From the NCBI RefSeq assembly GCF_900104685.1, contig NZ_LT629755.1, positions 1,116,001 through 1,180,000 of the forward strand: a stretch of 64,000 bases of DNA. The letters run 5' to 3'. The notes under the pieces were generated by a model that searched no databases, had not been told where the DNA came from, and was given only the letters and a program-made list of their open reading frames with translations. Positions within the stretch are counted from its first letter, which is position 1; every line of letters starts with the position of its first letter. The stretch comes from Agromyces flavus. GTDB taxonomy: Bacteria > Actinomycetota > Actinomycetes > Actinomycetales > Microbacteriaceae. The position numbers and the translations under genes were made by a program. Positions 13,600 to 24,164 of this stretch are shown piece after piece.

Positions 13600-14580
13600 G
13601 TGGCCCTGACGGCTGAGGTGAAAGAGGAGCTCGCGAAGGTCGAGGTGACGAAGACGTCGGTGCGCGCCGCCGAACTCGCCTCGGTGCTCCGGTTCGCCGG
13701 CGGACTCCACATCATCTCCGGGCGCATCGCCATCGAGGCCGAGCTGGATTCGCCGACCATTGCGCGGCGCGTGACCCGCGACCTCGGCGAGCTGTACGGC
13801 GTCCGTCCCGACGTCTCGGTCATCTCGGCGTCCGGGTTGCGCCGCACGAACCAGTACCTCGTGCGCGTGCTCGACGGCGGCGAGACCCTCGCGCGCCAGA
13901 CCGGCCTGCTCGACGCGCGCCGGCGGCCCGTCCGCGGGCTGCCGAACAAGCTCACGACCGGCTCGCGCGACGACGTCGCCGCGGTCTGGCGCGGTGCGTT
14001 CCTGGCGCGAGGCAGCCTCACCGATCCGGGCCGGTCCGCCGCGCTCGAGGTGACCTGCCCCGGCGGCGAGACGGCGATGGCGCTCGTCGGGGCCGCGGGC
14101 CGGCTCGGGGTGGCGGCCAAGGCGCGCGAGGTCCGCGGCGTCCACCGCGTCGTCATCCGCGACGGCGAGGCGATCAGCGCGATGCTCGCGCTCATGGGTG
14201 CGACCGAGACCGTGCGCAACTGGGAGGAACTCCGGCAGCGTCGAGAGGTTCGCGCCACCGCGAACCGGCTCGTGAACTTCGACGACGCGAACCTGCGTCG
14301 CTCGGCGCAGGCCGCGGTCGCGGCGTGCGCCCGCGTCGAGCGCGCCATGGAGATCCTCGGCGAGGAGATCCCCGACCACCTCAAGTACGCCGGCGAGCTC
14401 CGCCTCGCGCATCGCGACGCGAGCCTCGACGAGCTCGGCCATCATGCCGACCCGCCGCTGACGAAGGACGCGGTCGCCGGCCGCATCCGCCGACTGCTCG
14501 CGATGGCCGACAAGCGCGCCGCCGAGCTGGGCGTACCCGGCACCGAGGCCAACCTGCCGCCAGACCTCGACGACGTCTGA
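13600..14580 (+). CDS. whiA: DNA-binding protein WhiA (sporulation/division regulator)
   Basis: WhiA has an N-terminal LAGLIDADG-endonuclease-like fold with no nuclease activity and a C-terminal helix-turn-helix. In Streptomyces it controls sporulation septation together with WhiB. In non-sporulating bacteria it influences division and chromosome segregation. The 326-residue product starts with the typical [15 protein letters not shown]. Its DNA-binding end is [24 protein letters not shown] (in two parts, about residues 285-312). GTG 13600 is preceded by GAGAGAGAGGA, a purine-rich ribosome binding site. The hairpin upstream may separate it from rapZ. A WhiA gene in a probably non-sporulating actinobacterium is normal. 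Confidence 0.96.
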   Translation: MALTAEVKEELAKVEVTKTSVRAAELASVLRFAGGLHIISGRIAIEAELDSPTIARRVTRDLGELYGVRPDVSVISASGLRRTNQYLVRVLDGGETLARQTGLLDARRRPVRGLPNKLTTGSRDDVAAVWRGAFLARGSLTDPGRSAALEVTCPGGETAMALVGAAGRLGVAAKAREVRGVHRVVIRDGEAISAMLALMGATETVRNWEELRQRREVRATANRLVNFDDANLRRSAQAAVAACARVERAMEILGEEIPDHLKYAGELRLAHRDASLDELGHHADPPLTKDAVAGRIRRLLAMADKRAAELGVPGTEANLPPDLDDV

Positions 14581-14640
14581 GCGCTCGGCGAACCGGCGCC
14601 GAAGAGCGTCAACCCCCGTCATCCGTCGCGGCCCCGGGCA

Positions 14641-14646
14641 TAGGAT
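14641..14646 (+). promoter_or_regulatory. -10 element TAGGAT of sodA
   Basis: TAGGAT predicts a start near 14653 and a leader of about 57 nt that includes AAGGAG at 14699-14704, six nucleotides from the ATG. No recognisable metal or redox operator was identified. Confidence 0.4.
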
Positions 14647-14709
14647 CGAGGAAGCCGCGGTCCACCCGGGCAGAGGTCCGGGACGCCCGGCTGCTGACAA
14701 GGAGAAGCA

Positions 14710-15336
14710 ATGGCTGACTACACCCTCCCTGAACTCGCCTACGACTACTCGGCCCTCGAGCCGTCGATCAGCGGCACGATCATGGAGCTGCACCACTCGA
14801 AGCACCACCAGGCGTACGTGACCGGTGCGAACACCGCCCTCGAACAGCTGGCCGAGGCGCGCGACTCCGGCAACCTCGCCAACGTGAACAAGCTCGAGAA
14901 GGACCTCGCGTTCAACCTCGGCGGCCACGTCAACCACTCGATCTTCTGGACCAACCTCTCGCCCGACGGCGGCGACAAGCCCACCGGCGAGCTGGCCTCG
15001 GCGATCGACGACCACTTCGGATCGTTCGACAAGTTCCAGGCGCACTTCACCGCGACCGCGCTCGGCGTGCAGGGGTCCGGCTGGGCGGTGCTCGCGTGGG
15101 ATTCGATCGGCCGGCGCCCGATCATCGTGCAGTTCTTCGACCAGCAGGGCAACCTGCCCGCGGGCATCGTGCCCCTGCTGATGCTCGACGTCTGGGAGCA
15201 CGCCTACTACCTCGACTACAAGAACGTGCGTGCCGATTACGTCAAGGCGTTCTGGAACATCGCGAACTGGGAGAACGTCCAGCAGCGCTTCACGGCCGCC
15301 TCTGAGAAGACCTCAGGCCTGCTGCTACTGTCATAG
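14710..15336 (+). CDS. sodA: superoxide dismutase (Mn/Fe family)
   Basis: This enzyme dismutates superoxide to oxygen and hydrogen peroxide. The 208-residue product is normal length for the Mn/Fe family. The four metal ligands are visible: His28 in [12 protein letters not shown], the His in HVNHSIFW, and Asp and His in [19 protein letters not shown] and QFFDQQGN carry the Gly and Gln pattern associated with Mn-preferring enzymes, so manganese is the likelier cofactor (inference). No signal peptide is present, so it is cytoplasmic. It has an excellent AAGGAG ribosome binding site and its own promoter and terminator, so it is monocistronic. Confidence 0.97.
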   Translation: MADYTLPELAYDYSALEPSISGTIMELHHSKHHQAYVTGANTALEQLAEARDSGNLANVNKLEKDLAFNLGGHVNHSIFWTNLSPDGGDKPTGELASAIDDHFGSFDKFQAHFTATALGVQGSGWAVLAWDSIGRRPIIVQFFDQQGNLPAGIVPLLMLDVWEHAYYLDYKNVRADYVKAFWNIANWENVQQRFTAASEKTSGLLLLS

Positions 15337-16443
<1,107 letters not shown>

Positions 16444-16453
16444 GGCGAGTGAC

Positions 16454-17668
16454 GTGACCCTCCGAACCATCGATTCACTGGGTCCGCTCGCCGGCAGGCG
16501 CGTCGTCGTCCGTTGCGACCTCAACGTCCCTTTGCAGGACGGGGTCATCACGGACGACGGCCGCGTGCGCGCGTCGGTCCCCACGCTCACCGCGCTCGTC
16601 GAACAGGGCGCCAAGGTCATCGTGATCTCGCACCTCGGCCGCCCCGAGGGCGCGCCCGATCCGAAGTACAGCCTCGAGCCGGTGGCGACGCGCCTCGGCG
16701 AGGTGCTCGACGCTCCGGTGGCCTTCGCCTCCGACACGGTGGGCGACGATGCGACCGCCAAAGTCGCGGCCCTGGGCGACGGTGAGGTACTCGTGCTCGA
16801 GAACCTCCGCTTCAACCCGGGCGAGACGAGCAAGAACGAGGCCGAGCGCACGGCGTTCGCCGGGCAGCTGGCCGAGTTCGCCGATGCGGTCGTGTCCGAC
16901 GGCTTCGGCGTCGTGCACCGCAAGCAGGCGAGCGTCTACGAGCTCGAGCAGCTTCGTCCGAGCGCCGCCGGATCCCTCATCGCGGCCGAGCTCGACGTGC
17001 TCGACCGGCTCACCGAGAACCCCGAGCGGCCGTACGTGGTCGTGCTCGGCGGCTCCAAGGTGTCCGACAAGCTCGGCGTCATCGAGCACCTGCTGCCACG
17101 CGTCGACGCCCTCCTGATCGGGGGCGGCATGCTGTTCACCTTCCTCGCGGCACAGGGTCACAAGGTCGGCTCGAGCCTGCTCGAGGCCGACCAGATCGAC
17201 ACCGTGAAGGGCTACCTCTCGGATGCCGCGGACCGCGGCGTCGACATCCTGCTGCCGACCGACGTGGTCGTCGCGGCCTCGTTCTCGGCCGACGCCGAGC
17301 ACGAGGTCGCCCCGGCCGACGCCATCGAGGAGACGCCGTTCGGCGCGTCGGGCCTCGGCCTCGACATCGGTCCCGACACCGCGGCCGCGTTCGCCGAGCG
17401 GATCCGAGACGCCAAGACCGTGTTCTGGAACGGCCCGATGGGCGTGTTCGAACTCGCGCCGTTCGCCGAGGGCACGCGCGTCGTGGCATCCGCCCTCACC
17501 GAGGTCGACGGGCTCAGCGTCGTCGGCGGCGGCGACTCGGCCGCGGCCGTGCGGCAGCTCGGGTTCGACGAAGGCGCGTTCGGTCACATCTCGACGGGCG
17601 GCGGCGCGAGCCTGGAATTCCTCGAAGGCAAGAAACTCCCCGGACTGGAGGTCCTCGGATGGCAGTGA
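16454..17668 (+). CDS. pgk: phosphoglycerate kinase
   Basis: Pgk transfers phosphate from 1,3-bisphosphoglycerate to ADP. The 404-residue product carries [13 protein letters not shown] at the N-terminus and SHLGRPEG. The hinge and C-terminal nucleotide domain show [25 protein letters not shown] and [11 protein letters not shown]. It starts at GTG 16454, 10 nt after gap. Its last 10 nt overlap tpiA, so translation of the two is probably coupled. A His-Arg-Lys stretch ([14 protein letters not shown]) in the N-domain corresponds to the HRAHAS-type conserved block. Confidence 0.98.
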   Translation: MTLRTIDSLGPLAGRRVVVRCDLNVPLQDGVITDDGRVRASVPTLTALVEQGAKVIVISHLGRPEGAPDPKYSLEPVATRLGEVLDAPVAFASDTVGDDATAKVAALGDGEVLVLENLRFNPGETSKNEAERTAFAGQLAEFADAVVSDGFGVVHRKQASVYELEQLRPSAAGSLIAAELDVLDRLTENPERPYVVVLGGSKVSDKLGVIEHLLPRVDALLIGGGMLFTFLAAQGHKVGSSLLEADQIDTVKGYLSDAADRGVDILLPTDVVVAASFSADAEHEVAPADAIEETPFGASGLGLDIGPDTAAAFAERIRDAKTVFWNGPMGVFELAPFAEGTRVVASALTEVDGLSVVGGGDSAAAVRQLGFDEGAFGHISTGGGASLEFLEGKKLPGLEVLGWQ

Positions 17669-18447
17669 CCCGCACCCCGTTCATCGCGGGCAACTGGAAG
17701 ATGAACCTCGACCACCTGCAGTCGATCGCGTTCGTGCAGAAGCTCGCGTGGAGCCTCTCGGACGCGAAGCACGACTTCGCCGACGCCGAGGTGGCGGTGT
17801 TCCCGCCCTTCACCGACCTGAGGTCGGTGCAGTCGCTCATCTCGGCCGACGACCTGCCGCTCGGCTTCGGTGCGCAGGACCTGTCGCAGCACGACTCGGG
17901 CGCGTACACGGGCGAGGTGTCGGGGGCGTTCCTCGCGAAGCTCGACTGCGCGTACGTCATCATCGGCCACTCCGAGCGGCGGCAGTACCACGCCGAGACC
18001 GACGAGGTCGTGAACGCCAAGGTCTCTGCGGCGCACCGCCACGGGCTCGTCCCGGTGCTCTGCGTCGGCGAGACGGCGGAAGACCTGGAGCAGCACGGCG
18101 CGAGCGCGGTCCCCGTGGCGCAGCTGCGGGCAGCGCTCGACGGCGTGGATGTCTCGAAGGGACTCGTCGTGGCGTACGAGCCGGTCTGGGCCATCGGCTC
18201 CGGACAGGCCGCGACGCCCGAGCAGGCGCAGCAGGTCGCGGCGGCGCTCCGCGCCGTGCTCGCCGAGCTCGCGGGGGATGAGCTCGCCGCGTCCACGCGG
18301 ATCCTGTACGGCGGCTCGGTCAAGGCCGCGAACATCGCATCCTTCCTCCGCGAGCCCGACGTCGACGGCGCGCTGGTCGGCGGGGCGAGCCTCGACATCG
18401 ACGAGTTCTCGAGCATCGTCCGCTTCAAGAAGCACGTCGGCGCCTGA
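17659..18447 (+). CDS. tpiA: triosephosphate isomerase
   Basis: This enzyme interconverts dihydroxyacetone phosphate and glyceraldehyde-3-phosphate. The 262-residue TIM barrel has the catalytic Lys in AGNWKMN (about residue 13), the electrophilic His in IIGHSERR and the catalytic Glu in [11 protein letters not shown]. The phosphate-binding end is [11 protein letters not shown] and LVGGASLD. The ATG at 17659 lies inside the pgk 3' end with GGAGGTCC upstream. It is the last gene of gap-pgk-tpiA; secG follows after 107 nt with its own promoter. Confidence 0.98.
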   Translation: MAVTRTPFIAGNWKMNLDHLQSIAFVQKLAWSLSDAKHDFADAEVAVFPPFTDLRSVQSLISADDLPLGFGAQDLSQHDSGAYTGEVSGAFLAKLDCAYVIIGHSERRQYHAETDEVVNAKVSAAHRHGLVPVLCVGETAEDLEQHGASAVPVAQLRAALDGVDVSKGLVVAYEPVWAIGSGQAATPEQAQQVAAALRAVLAELAGDELAASTRILYGGSVKAANIASFLREPDVDGALVGGASLDIDEFSSIVRFKKHVGA

Positions 18448-18503
18448 CTCGTCCTCCCGCGTCGCCCGTGCCCTCGTGACGTGGGCGGGGCGGCGCGGGC
18501 GGC

Positions 18504-18509
18504 TATACT
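18504..18509 (+). promoter_or_regulatory. -10 element TATACT of secG
   Basis: TATACT is the best -10 hexamer in the tpiA-secG gap. Transcription would start near 18516, giving a leader of about 40 nt with GGAAAGG at 18541-18547 before the GTG. Confidence 0.5.
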
Positions 18510-18554
18510 CGACTGGCGGCATCGACACTTCGTCATGCCCGGAAAGGTTTCACC

Positions 18555-18806
18555 GTGGAGATTCTCCAGGTCGTCCTGCAGGTGCTGCTCGGCCTCACGA
18601 GCATCCTGCTCACGCTCCTGATCCTGCTGCACAAGGGTCGCGGCGGCGGTCTGTCCGACATGTTCGGCGGCGGCGTCACGTCGAACCTCGGCGCGTCCGG
18701 GGTCGCGGAGCGCAACCTGAACCGCATCACGATCATCCTCGGTCTCGTGTGGGTGACGTGCATCGTGGTGCTCGGGCTCATCACGAAGTTCGACGCCGGA
18801 ATCTGA
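18555..18806 (+). CDS. secG: preprotein translocase subunit SecG
   Basis: SecG is the small auxiliary subunit of the SecYEG protein-export channel. The 83-residue product has two membrane segments (about residues 2-22 and 55-76). Between them is the conserved Gly-rich loop HKGRGGGLSDMFGGG. It starts at GTG 18555 after GGAAAGG. rbpA follows 11 nt downstream and is probably co-transcribed. The position after tpiA is typical for Actinobacteria and supports the call despite the short length. Confidence 0.95.
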   Translation: MEILQVVLQVLLGLTSILLTLLILLHKGRGGGLSDMFGGGVTSNLGASGVAERNLNRITIILGLVWVTCIVVLGLITKFDAGI

Positions 18807-18817
18807 CGGAGGGCCAC

Positions 18818-19186
18818 GTGGCATCAGGCAACAGCGCGATCCGGGGCTCGCGAGTCGGCTCCGGACCTATGGGCGAGCAGGACCGCGGCTTCCATGCCGA
18901 CAGGGTCGCCGTCAGCTACTGGGACGCCCAGGGCAATGAGACGGTCCGGTACTTCGCGGCGAACCTCCCCGAGGAGGAGATCCCCGACGTCATCGACAGC
19001 CCCTCGACGGGCCTGCCGGCCGGGCGCGACAAGGACAACCCGCCCGCGGTCGCGAAGCTCGAGCCGTACAAGACGCACCTCGCGTACGTGAAGGAGCGCC
19101 GCACCGAGGAAGAGGCGGCCGCCCTCCTCGAAGAGGCGCTGCAGCAGCTTCGCGCGCGCCGCGGCACCGCGCAGGCGACCGACTGA
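18818..19186 (+). CDS. rbpA: RNA polymerase-binding protein RbpA
   Basis: RbpA is an actinobacterial transcription factor that binds RNA polymerase and the principal sigma factor and stabilises open complexes. The 122-residue product starts ASGNSAIRGSRVGSGPMGE, the characteristic N-terminal tail and basic region. A small beta core follows (about residues 28-70). The helical sigma-interaction domain is YKTHLAYVKERRTEEEAAALLEEAL (in two parts) near the C-terminus. The core has no cysteines, so it cannot bind zinc in the way the Streptomyces protein does. GTG 18818 follows ACGGAGGG. It ends in a strong bidirectional terminator shared with pgl. Confidence 0.93.
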   Translation: MASGNSAIRGSRVGSGPMGEQDRGFHADRVAVSYWDAQGNETVRYFAANLPEEEIPDVIDSPSTGLPAGRDKDNPPAVAKLEPYKTHLAYVKERRTEEEAAALLEEALQQLRARRGTAQATD

Positions 19187-19226
19187 CGCAGGCGCCGCCG
19201 ATCGGCGTCGGCGAGCACGACGACGA

Positions 19227-19256
19227 AACGGGCCGCCCCGAGTGGGGCGGCCCGTT
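19227..19256. terminator. bidirectional terminator between rbpA and pgl
   Basis: A 13-bp perfect stem, AACGGGCCGCCCC (19227-19239) with GGGGCGGCCCGTT (19244-19256), and a GAGT tetraloop lie between two convergent genes. The flanking A and T bases allow it to work on both strands. Confidence 0.85.
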
Positions 19257-19274
19257 CTCGCATGCGAGGTGCGT

Positions 19275-20045
19275 TCAGTAGTCGCGCGCGATGAGTGCGT
19301 CGGGCACCTCGGCCGCAGCATCCCGATCGACGAAGAACACGGTGCGCCGGCGACCCTTGATTCCGGCCACGGGGACCTCGTCGCGGCTGGCGCCGGCGAG
19401 CGCGAGCCCGAGGGCGGCCGCCTTGTCGGCACCCGCGAGCACCAGCCACACGCGCTGCGACGCGTTGATCACGGGACGCGTGAGGCTCAGGCGCTCGGGC
19501 GGGGGCTTCGGGGATTCCCGCACGGCGATCACGGGCCGGTCGACGACCTGGATGCCGGAACGGTGCGGGAACAGCGAAGCGATGTGGCCGTCGGGACCGA
19601 CGCCGAGGAACACGATGTCGAACACGGGATGCGCGAGCCCCTCCGCGCCGAATCGCGCCAGCTCGGCCGCGTAGGCGTCGGCCGCCTCGTCCAGGCTGAT
19701 GCCCTGGTCGGACGCCGGGAACGGGTGGATGTTCCCGGCCGGCAGCTGCAGCGCGTCCAGGAGCGCCTCGCGCGACAGCCGATCGTTGCGGTCGGCATCG
19801 CCATCGGGCACCCAGCGCTCGTCGCCCCACCAGAAGTGGACGCGATCCCAGTCCACGGACTGCCGGGCGGGTGACTCGCGCACGGCCTCGAGCACCGCAC
19901 CGCCCATCGACCCGCCCGTCAGCACGACGTGCACGGTCTCCTGCGCGTCCAGCAGATCGAGCACCTTGGTGATGAATCGCGCGGCGACCGCTCCGGCGAG
20001 GGTGTCCTTGTCGGGATGGACGAGCACTCGGCGCTCGTTCGTCAT
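19275..20045 (-). CDS. pgl: 6-phosphogluconolactonase
   Basis: This enzyme hydrolyses 6-phosphogluconolactone in the oxidative pentose-phosphate pathway. The 256-residue product belongs to the glucosamine-6-phosphate isomerase-like family, with VVLTGGSMGGAVLEA, VHFWWGDERWVPDGDADRN and VFLGVGPDGHIASLFPH. The His in the last motif is the expected general acid/base. The ATG overlaps the opcA stop (ATGA). It is the last gene of the tkt-tal-pgi-zwf-opcA-pgl operon and ends before the shared terminator. Confidence 0.95.
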   Translation of the reverse strand: MTNERRVLVHPDKDTLAGAVAARFITKVLDLLDAQETVHVVLTGGSMGGAVLEAVRESPARQSVDWDRVHFWWGDERWVPDGDADRNDRLSREALLDALQLPAGNIHPFPASDQGISLDEAADAYAAELARFGAEGLAHPVFDIVFLGVGPDGHIASLFPHRSGIQVVDRPVIAVRESPKPPPERLSLTRPVINASQRVWLVLAGADKAAALGLALAGASRDEVPVAGIKGRRRTVFFVDRDAAAEVPDALIARDY

Positions 20046-21007
20046 GCGGTCGCTCCTTCGTCGTTCGCCGCTCGCTGCGAGACCAGCGCGAGCCCCCTGG
20101 TGATCACCTCACCGTACAGCTCATCGGGGTCCAGTCGGCGCAGCTCGTCGGCAAGGCAGTCGCGGAGGCTGCGCCGGGGGAGTGCGAGGTCGTGGACGGG
20201 CTGTCCGGGCTGACGCAGGGTCGCGACGCCGGGCTGATCGCGCACCAGCTCGATGCGGCCGTTCGGCCGGACGAGGTGGACGCCGTGGATGCCGTGCGAG
20301 CCGTGCTCGAGGCCGGTGAGCGTGCAGTCGGCCGGGGCGCCGAGCTGCATCGAGAGCCAGGCCGCGAGGAGCGTGGTCGACGGCGAGTCGACCGCGCCGG
20401 TGACGCTCACCGCCGTCACCGGATCGTACGGCGGCTGGTCGAGGACGGCCGCGAGCTGGGCGCGCCACAGCGTGAGCCGCGTCCACGCGAAGTCGGCGTC
20501 TCCCGGACGGTAGCTCGCGGCGAGCCGGTCCAGCGCGTCCTGCGGGTCTGGCTGCGTCGAGGCATCCGTGATGCGGCGCTGGGCGATGCGGCCGAGGGGC
20601 GAGTCGCCCGGCACCTCGGGCGCCGCACCCGGCCACCACGTCACCACGGGCGCGTCGGGGAGCAGGAGGCCCATGACCAGGCTCTGCTCGTCGTCGGCCG
20701 CGTCGCCGCGCGCACGGAGGATGATCACCTCGCTCGCGCCCGCGTCGCCGCCGACGCGGATCTCTGCGTCGATGCGGCTCTCGGTCGCGGGTGAGCCGTC
20801 GTCGTCCTCGGAGACGACGATGACGCGCATGGGGTGCTCGCGCGACGCGTCGTTCGCCGCCTCGATCGCCTCCTCCTCGCCATCGTGCGTGGTGTCGATG
20901 ATGAGGGTCAGCACGCGCCCGAGGGCGACCACGCCGCCCTCCTCGCGGATCTTCACGAGGGTCTTCGACACCTGGCTGGTCGTGGTGTCTGGCAGTTCGA
21001 CGATCAT
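20042..21007 (-). CDS. opcA: glucose-6-phosphate dehydrogenase assembly protein OpcA
   Basis: OpcA is needed for active glucose-6-phosphate dehydrogenase in cyanobacteria and is conserved next to zwf in Actinobacteria, where its role is similar or redox-linked. The 321-residue product begins MIVELPDTTTSQVSKTLVKIRE. It has LPDAPVVTWWPGAAP and an ADFAWTRLTLWRAQLA block typical of the family. It overlaps zwf upstream and pgl downstream by ATGA, so all three are probably translated together. No membrane segments or signal peptide were seen. Confidence 0.93.
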   Translation of the reverse strand: MIVELPDTTTSQVSKTLVKIREEGGVVALGRVLTLIIDTTHDGEEEAIEAANDASREHPMRVIVVSEDDDGSPATESRIDAEIRVGGDAGASEVIILRARGDAADDEQSLVMGLLLPDAPVVTWWPGAAPEVPGDSPLGRIAQRRITDASTQPDPQDALDRLAASYRPGDADFAWTRLTLWRAQLAAVLDQPPYDPVTAVSVTGAVDSPSTTLLAAWLSMQLGAPADCTLTGLEHGSHGIHGVHLVRPNGRIELVRDQPGVATLRQPGQPVHDLALPRRSLRDCLADELRRLDPDELYGEVITRGLALVSQRAANDEGATA

Positions 21008-22545
21008 GGGCGCCTCCAGGTGCGGCCGTCGCGGGCGAGGAGTTCGTCAGCGGACGCCGGGCCCCACGAGCCGGGGCTGTACTGCTCGGGCCGGCCCTGC
21101 GTCGCCCAGAACTCCTCGATCGGGTCGAGGATCTTCCACGAGAGCTCGACCTCCTCCTGACGGGGGAACAGCGGCGGGTCGCCGAGGAGCACGTCGAGGA
21201 TGAGTCGCTCGTAGGCCTCGGGGCTCGCCTCGGTGAACGCGTGGCCGTAGCCGAAGTCCATCGTGACGTCGCGCACCTGCATGCCGGCCCCGGGCACCTT
21301 GGAGCCGAACCGGATGGTGACGCCCTCGTCGGGCTGGACCCGGATCACGAGTGCGTTCTGGCCCAGCTGCGAGGTCTGGCTGTCGGCGAACACCTGCTGC
21401 GGCGCGCGCTTGAACACGACCGCGATCTCGGTGACGCGGCGGCCCAGGCGCTTTCCCGCGCGGAGGTAGAACGGCACGCCGGCCCACCGGCGGGTGCCGA
21501 TGAGCAGCTTCATGGCGGCATAGGTCTCGGTCGTCGAGTCGGGGTTCATGCCGTCCTCGTCGAGGAAGCCGATGACCTTCTCGCCGCCCTGCCAACCGCC
21601 CGAGTACTGCCCGCGGGCCGTGGCGGTGGCGAGGTCGTCGGGCAGGCGCACCGCTCGCAGGATCTTCTCCTTCTCGGCGCGGAGGTCGGCCGCGTCGAAC
21701 GAGATGGGCTCCTCCATCGCGGTGAGCGCGAGCAGCTGCAGCAGGTGGTTCTGGATGACGTCGCGCGCTGCGCCGATGCCGTCGTAGTAGCCCGCGCGGC
21801 CGCCCACGCCGATGTCCTCGGCCATCGTGATCTGCACGTGGTCGACGAAGTTGGCGTTCCAGATCGGCTCGTAGAGCTGGTTGGCGAACCGCAGCGCGAG
21901 GATGTTCTGGACCGTCTCCTTGCCGAGGTAGTGGTCGATCCGGAAGACCGAGTCGGGCGGGAAGACCGAGGCCACCACGTCGTTCAGCTCGATCGCCGTC
22001 TTCAGGTCGGAGCCGAAGGGCTTCTCGATGACGACGCGTCGCCACTGGCCCTCCTTCTGCTCCGTCAGTCCCGAGCGCTTGAGCTGCTCGGTGACGATCG
22101 GGAACGATTTCGGCGGGATCGAGAGGTAGAACGCGTGGTTGCCCATGGTGCCGCGTTCGCGATCCAGCTCCTCGACGGTCCGGCGCAGGCGGTCGAACGC
22201 CGCGTCGTCGTCGAAGGCGCCGGGCACGAAGCGGATGCCGCGGGCGAGCTGCTGCCACACGTCCTCGCGGAACTCGGTGCGGGCGTACTGCTGCACCGAG
22301 TCGTGCACGACCTTCTCGAAGTCCTGGTCCTCCCAGTCGCGACGCGCGAAGCCCACGAGCGCGAAGCCGGGAGGAAGCAACCCCCGGTTGGCGAGGTCGT
22401 AGACCGCGGGCATGAGCTTCTTGCGCGACAGGTCGCCGGTGACGCCGAAGATGATGAGGCTCGACGGTCCGGCGATCCGGTTCAGGCGGTAGTCCTTCGG
22501 CGAGCGCAGGGGGTTGTGCGTCGCCGTGATCTCGACCGGATGCAT
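21004..22545 (-). CDS. zwf: glucose-6-phosphate 1-dehydrogenase
   Basis: Zwf oxidises glucose-6-phosphate to 6-phosphogluconolactone and supplies NADPH. The 513-residue product is the usual length. Motifs include IIFGVTGDLSRKKLMPAVY (coenzyme fold), the substrate motif RIDHYLGKE and EKPFGSDL. The ATG at 22545 has GGGAG 5 nt upstream. Another ATG at 22560 overlaps the pgi stop as TGATG but lacks a ribosome binding site, so 22545 is preferred. The 3' end overlaps opcA by ATGA. The operon context makes it the entry point of the oxidative branch. Confidence 0.97.
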   Translation of the reverse strand: MHPVEITATHNPLRSPKDYRLNRIAGPSSLIIFGVTGDLSRKKLMPAVYDLANRGLLPPGFALVGFARRDWEDQDFEKVVHDSVQQYARTEFREDVWQQLARGIRFVPGAFDDDAAFDRLRRTVEELDRERGTMGNHAFYLSIPPKSFPIVTEQLKRSGLTEQKEGQWRRVVIEKPFGSDLKTAIELNDVVASVFPPDSVFRIDHYLGKETVQNILALRFANQLYEPIWNANFVDHVQITMAEDIGVGGRAGYYDGIGAARDVIQNHLLQLLALTAMEEPISFDAADLRAEKEKILRAVRLPDDLATATARGQYSGGWQGGEKVIGFLDEDGMNPDSTTETYAAMKLLIGTRRWAGVPFYLRAGKRLGRRVTEIAVVFKRAPQQVFADSQTSQLGQNALVIRVQPDEGVTIRFGSKVPGAGMQVRDVTMDFGYGHAFTEASPEAYERLILDVLLGDPPLFPRQEEVELSWKILDPIEEFWATQGRPEQYSPGSWGPASADELLARDGRTWRRP

Positions 22546-22559
22546 GTGCGCTCCCGGCA

Positions 22560-24164
22560 TCAGCCGATCGCGGAGCGCAGCGACGCGAGGTCGGCGCTCG
22601 GATCGTTCAGCGTGAGCGTGAGCACCGGACGGCCGTGCTCGGCCAGCACCGACGCATCGCCCGACGCCTGCGCGGCGATGAGCTCGCCGAAGGTGAAGGG
22701 CCGCTCGGGGATGGCCAGGTCGTCGGCCGACCGCTGCACGAGCTGCAGGAACACGCCGTGCGCCGGGCCGCCCTTGTGGTACTGGCCCGTCGAGTGCAGG
22801 AAGCGCGGCCCCCACCCGAAGGTGACCGGCCGGCCGCTGCGCGCCGCGAGCTGGTCGCGGAGCTCCGCGAACTCGGGGTGAGCGACGCGGTCGACGTAGG
22901 CCTGCACCGAGATGTACCCGTCGGCCGGAACCTCCTCGAGGAGCACCTCGATCGCCGACGTGAGGTCGCTCGCGGCACCGATCACGTCGGGCGTACCCCG
23001 CACCTCGATGCCGTCGGTGACGAATGCGGCCGGAGCGGGCTCGGGACGCGCATCGAGCAGGCCGCGTGCCGCGATCTTCGCCGACTCGACGTCGGGCTGG
23101 TCGAACGGGTTGATGCCGAGGATGCGTCCGGCCACCGCGGTCGCGTACTCCCAGACGAGCAGCTGGGCGCCGAGCGTTCCCGAGACCCGGATCTCGCCGT
23201 GCGTGTCATCGACGAAGAGGTCGGTGCCGGCGTCGCTCACCAGGCGCACGACCTGGACGTCATCGGCGACGTTCGCCAGCTCGGGAGCGCCGCGGTCGAG
23301 GACCACGGGCAGGATGCCGGTGCCGTCCTTGCCGGTCGACTCCGCGATGAGCTGCTCGGCCCAGTCGGCGAAGCCCACGATGTGCGTGCCGTCGGCGACG
23401 ATCGCGAGCTTGTCGCGTCGCGGCTCGGCACCGGCGATCGCCGCGCCGAGCACGAGTCCTGGGTTCTCCTCGGAGTCCACCGCGAGGGCGAGCTCGATGG
23501 CCTCGGCCTCGCCGAGCAGTTCCTCGAGGTCGACGCCCGCGAGGCCCGAGGGCACGAGTCCGAACGCGGTGAGCGCCGAGTACCGGCCGCCGACCGTCGG
23601 GTCGGCGTTGAAGACCCGGTAGCCCACGGCGCGAGCCGACTCGTCGAGCGGCGATCCGGGGTCGGTGACGACGACGATGCGGGACGCCGGGTCGATGCCG
23701 GCATCGCGGAACGCCTGCTCGTAGATGCGGCGCTGCGAGTCGGTCTCGACGGTCGAACCCGACTTCGACGACACCACGAGCGCCGTGCGCTCGAGCCGGT
23801 CGGCGAGCGCGGCGCCGACCTGCGCGGGCTCGGTCGAGTCGAGCACCGTGAGGTGTGCGCGCGCGGTCCGAGTGATGACCTCGGGTGCCAGCGAGCTGCC
23901 TCCCATGCCGGCCAGCACGATGTGGTCGACGCCATCGGCGCGCAGCTGGTCGCGCAGTGCAGCGATCTCGGGGAGGAGGGGTCGCGAGATCGCGACGGCC
24001 TCGGTCCACCCCAGCCGCTTCGACGCCTCGGGCTCGGCCTCGGGACCCCACAGGGACGCGTCGAGCGCCGTGATGCGCGACGCGACGTCGTCGGCGACGA
24101 GCTGGGGCACGAGGCGGCGGACCGCCTCGGCGGCGGGGCCGCTGACGGAGATGCGGACGTTCAT
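22560..24164 (-). CDS. pgi: glucose-6-phosphate isomerase
   Basis: This enzyme interconverts glucose-6-phosphate and fructose-6-phosphate. The 534-residue product has the SIS-type sugar isomerase fold with [31 protein letters not shown] and [15 protein letters not shown]. These are features of the actinobacterial Pgi subgroup rather than the E. coli type. Near the C-terminus [20 protein letters not shown] is conserved. The ATG overlaps the tal stop by ATGA. Its place between tal and zwf links glycolysis to both branches of the pentose-phosphate pathway. Confidence 0.94.
   Translation of the reverse strand: MNVRISVSGPAAEAVRRLVPQLVADDVASRITALDASLWGPEAEPEASKRLGWTEAVAISRPLLPEIAALRDQLRADGVDHIVLAGMGGSSLAPEVITRTARAHLTVLDSTEPAQVGAALADRLERTALVVSSKSGSTVETDSQRRIYEQAFRDAGIDPASRIVVVTDPGSPLDESARAVGYRVFNADPTVGGRYSALTAFGLVPSGLAGVDLEELLGEAEAIELALAVDSEENPGLVLGAAIAGAEPRRDKLAIVADGTHIVGFADWAEQLIAESTGKDGTGILPVVLDRGAPELANVADDVQVVRLVSDAGTDLFVDDTHGEIRVSGTLGAQLLVWEYATAVAGRILGINPFDQPDVESAKIAARGLLDARPEPAPAAFVTDGIEVRGTPDVIGAASDLTSAIEVLLEEVPADGYISVQAYVDRVAHPEFAELRDQLAARSGRPVTFGWGPRFLHSTGQYHKGGPAHGVFLQLVQRSADDLAIPERPFTFGELIAAQASGDASVLAEHGRPVLTLTLNDPSADLASLRSAIG

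Noticed and set aside
22546..22560. zwf start at ATG 22560 (TGATG overlap with pgi)
   Set aside because: No Shine-Dalgarno precedes it, whereas GGGAG precedes ATG 22545, which also gives the usual 513-residue length.
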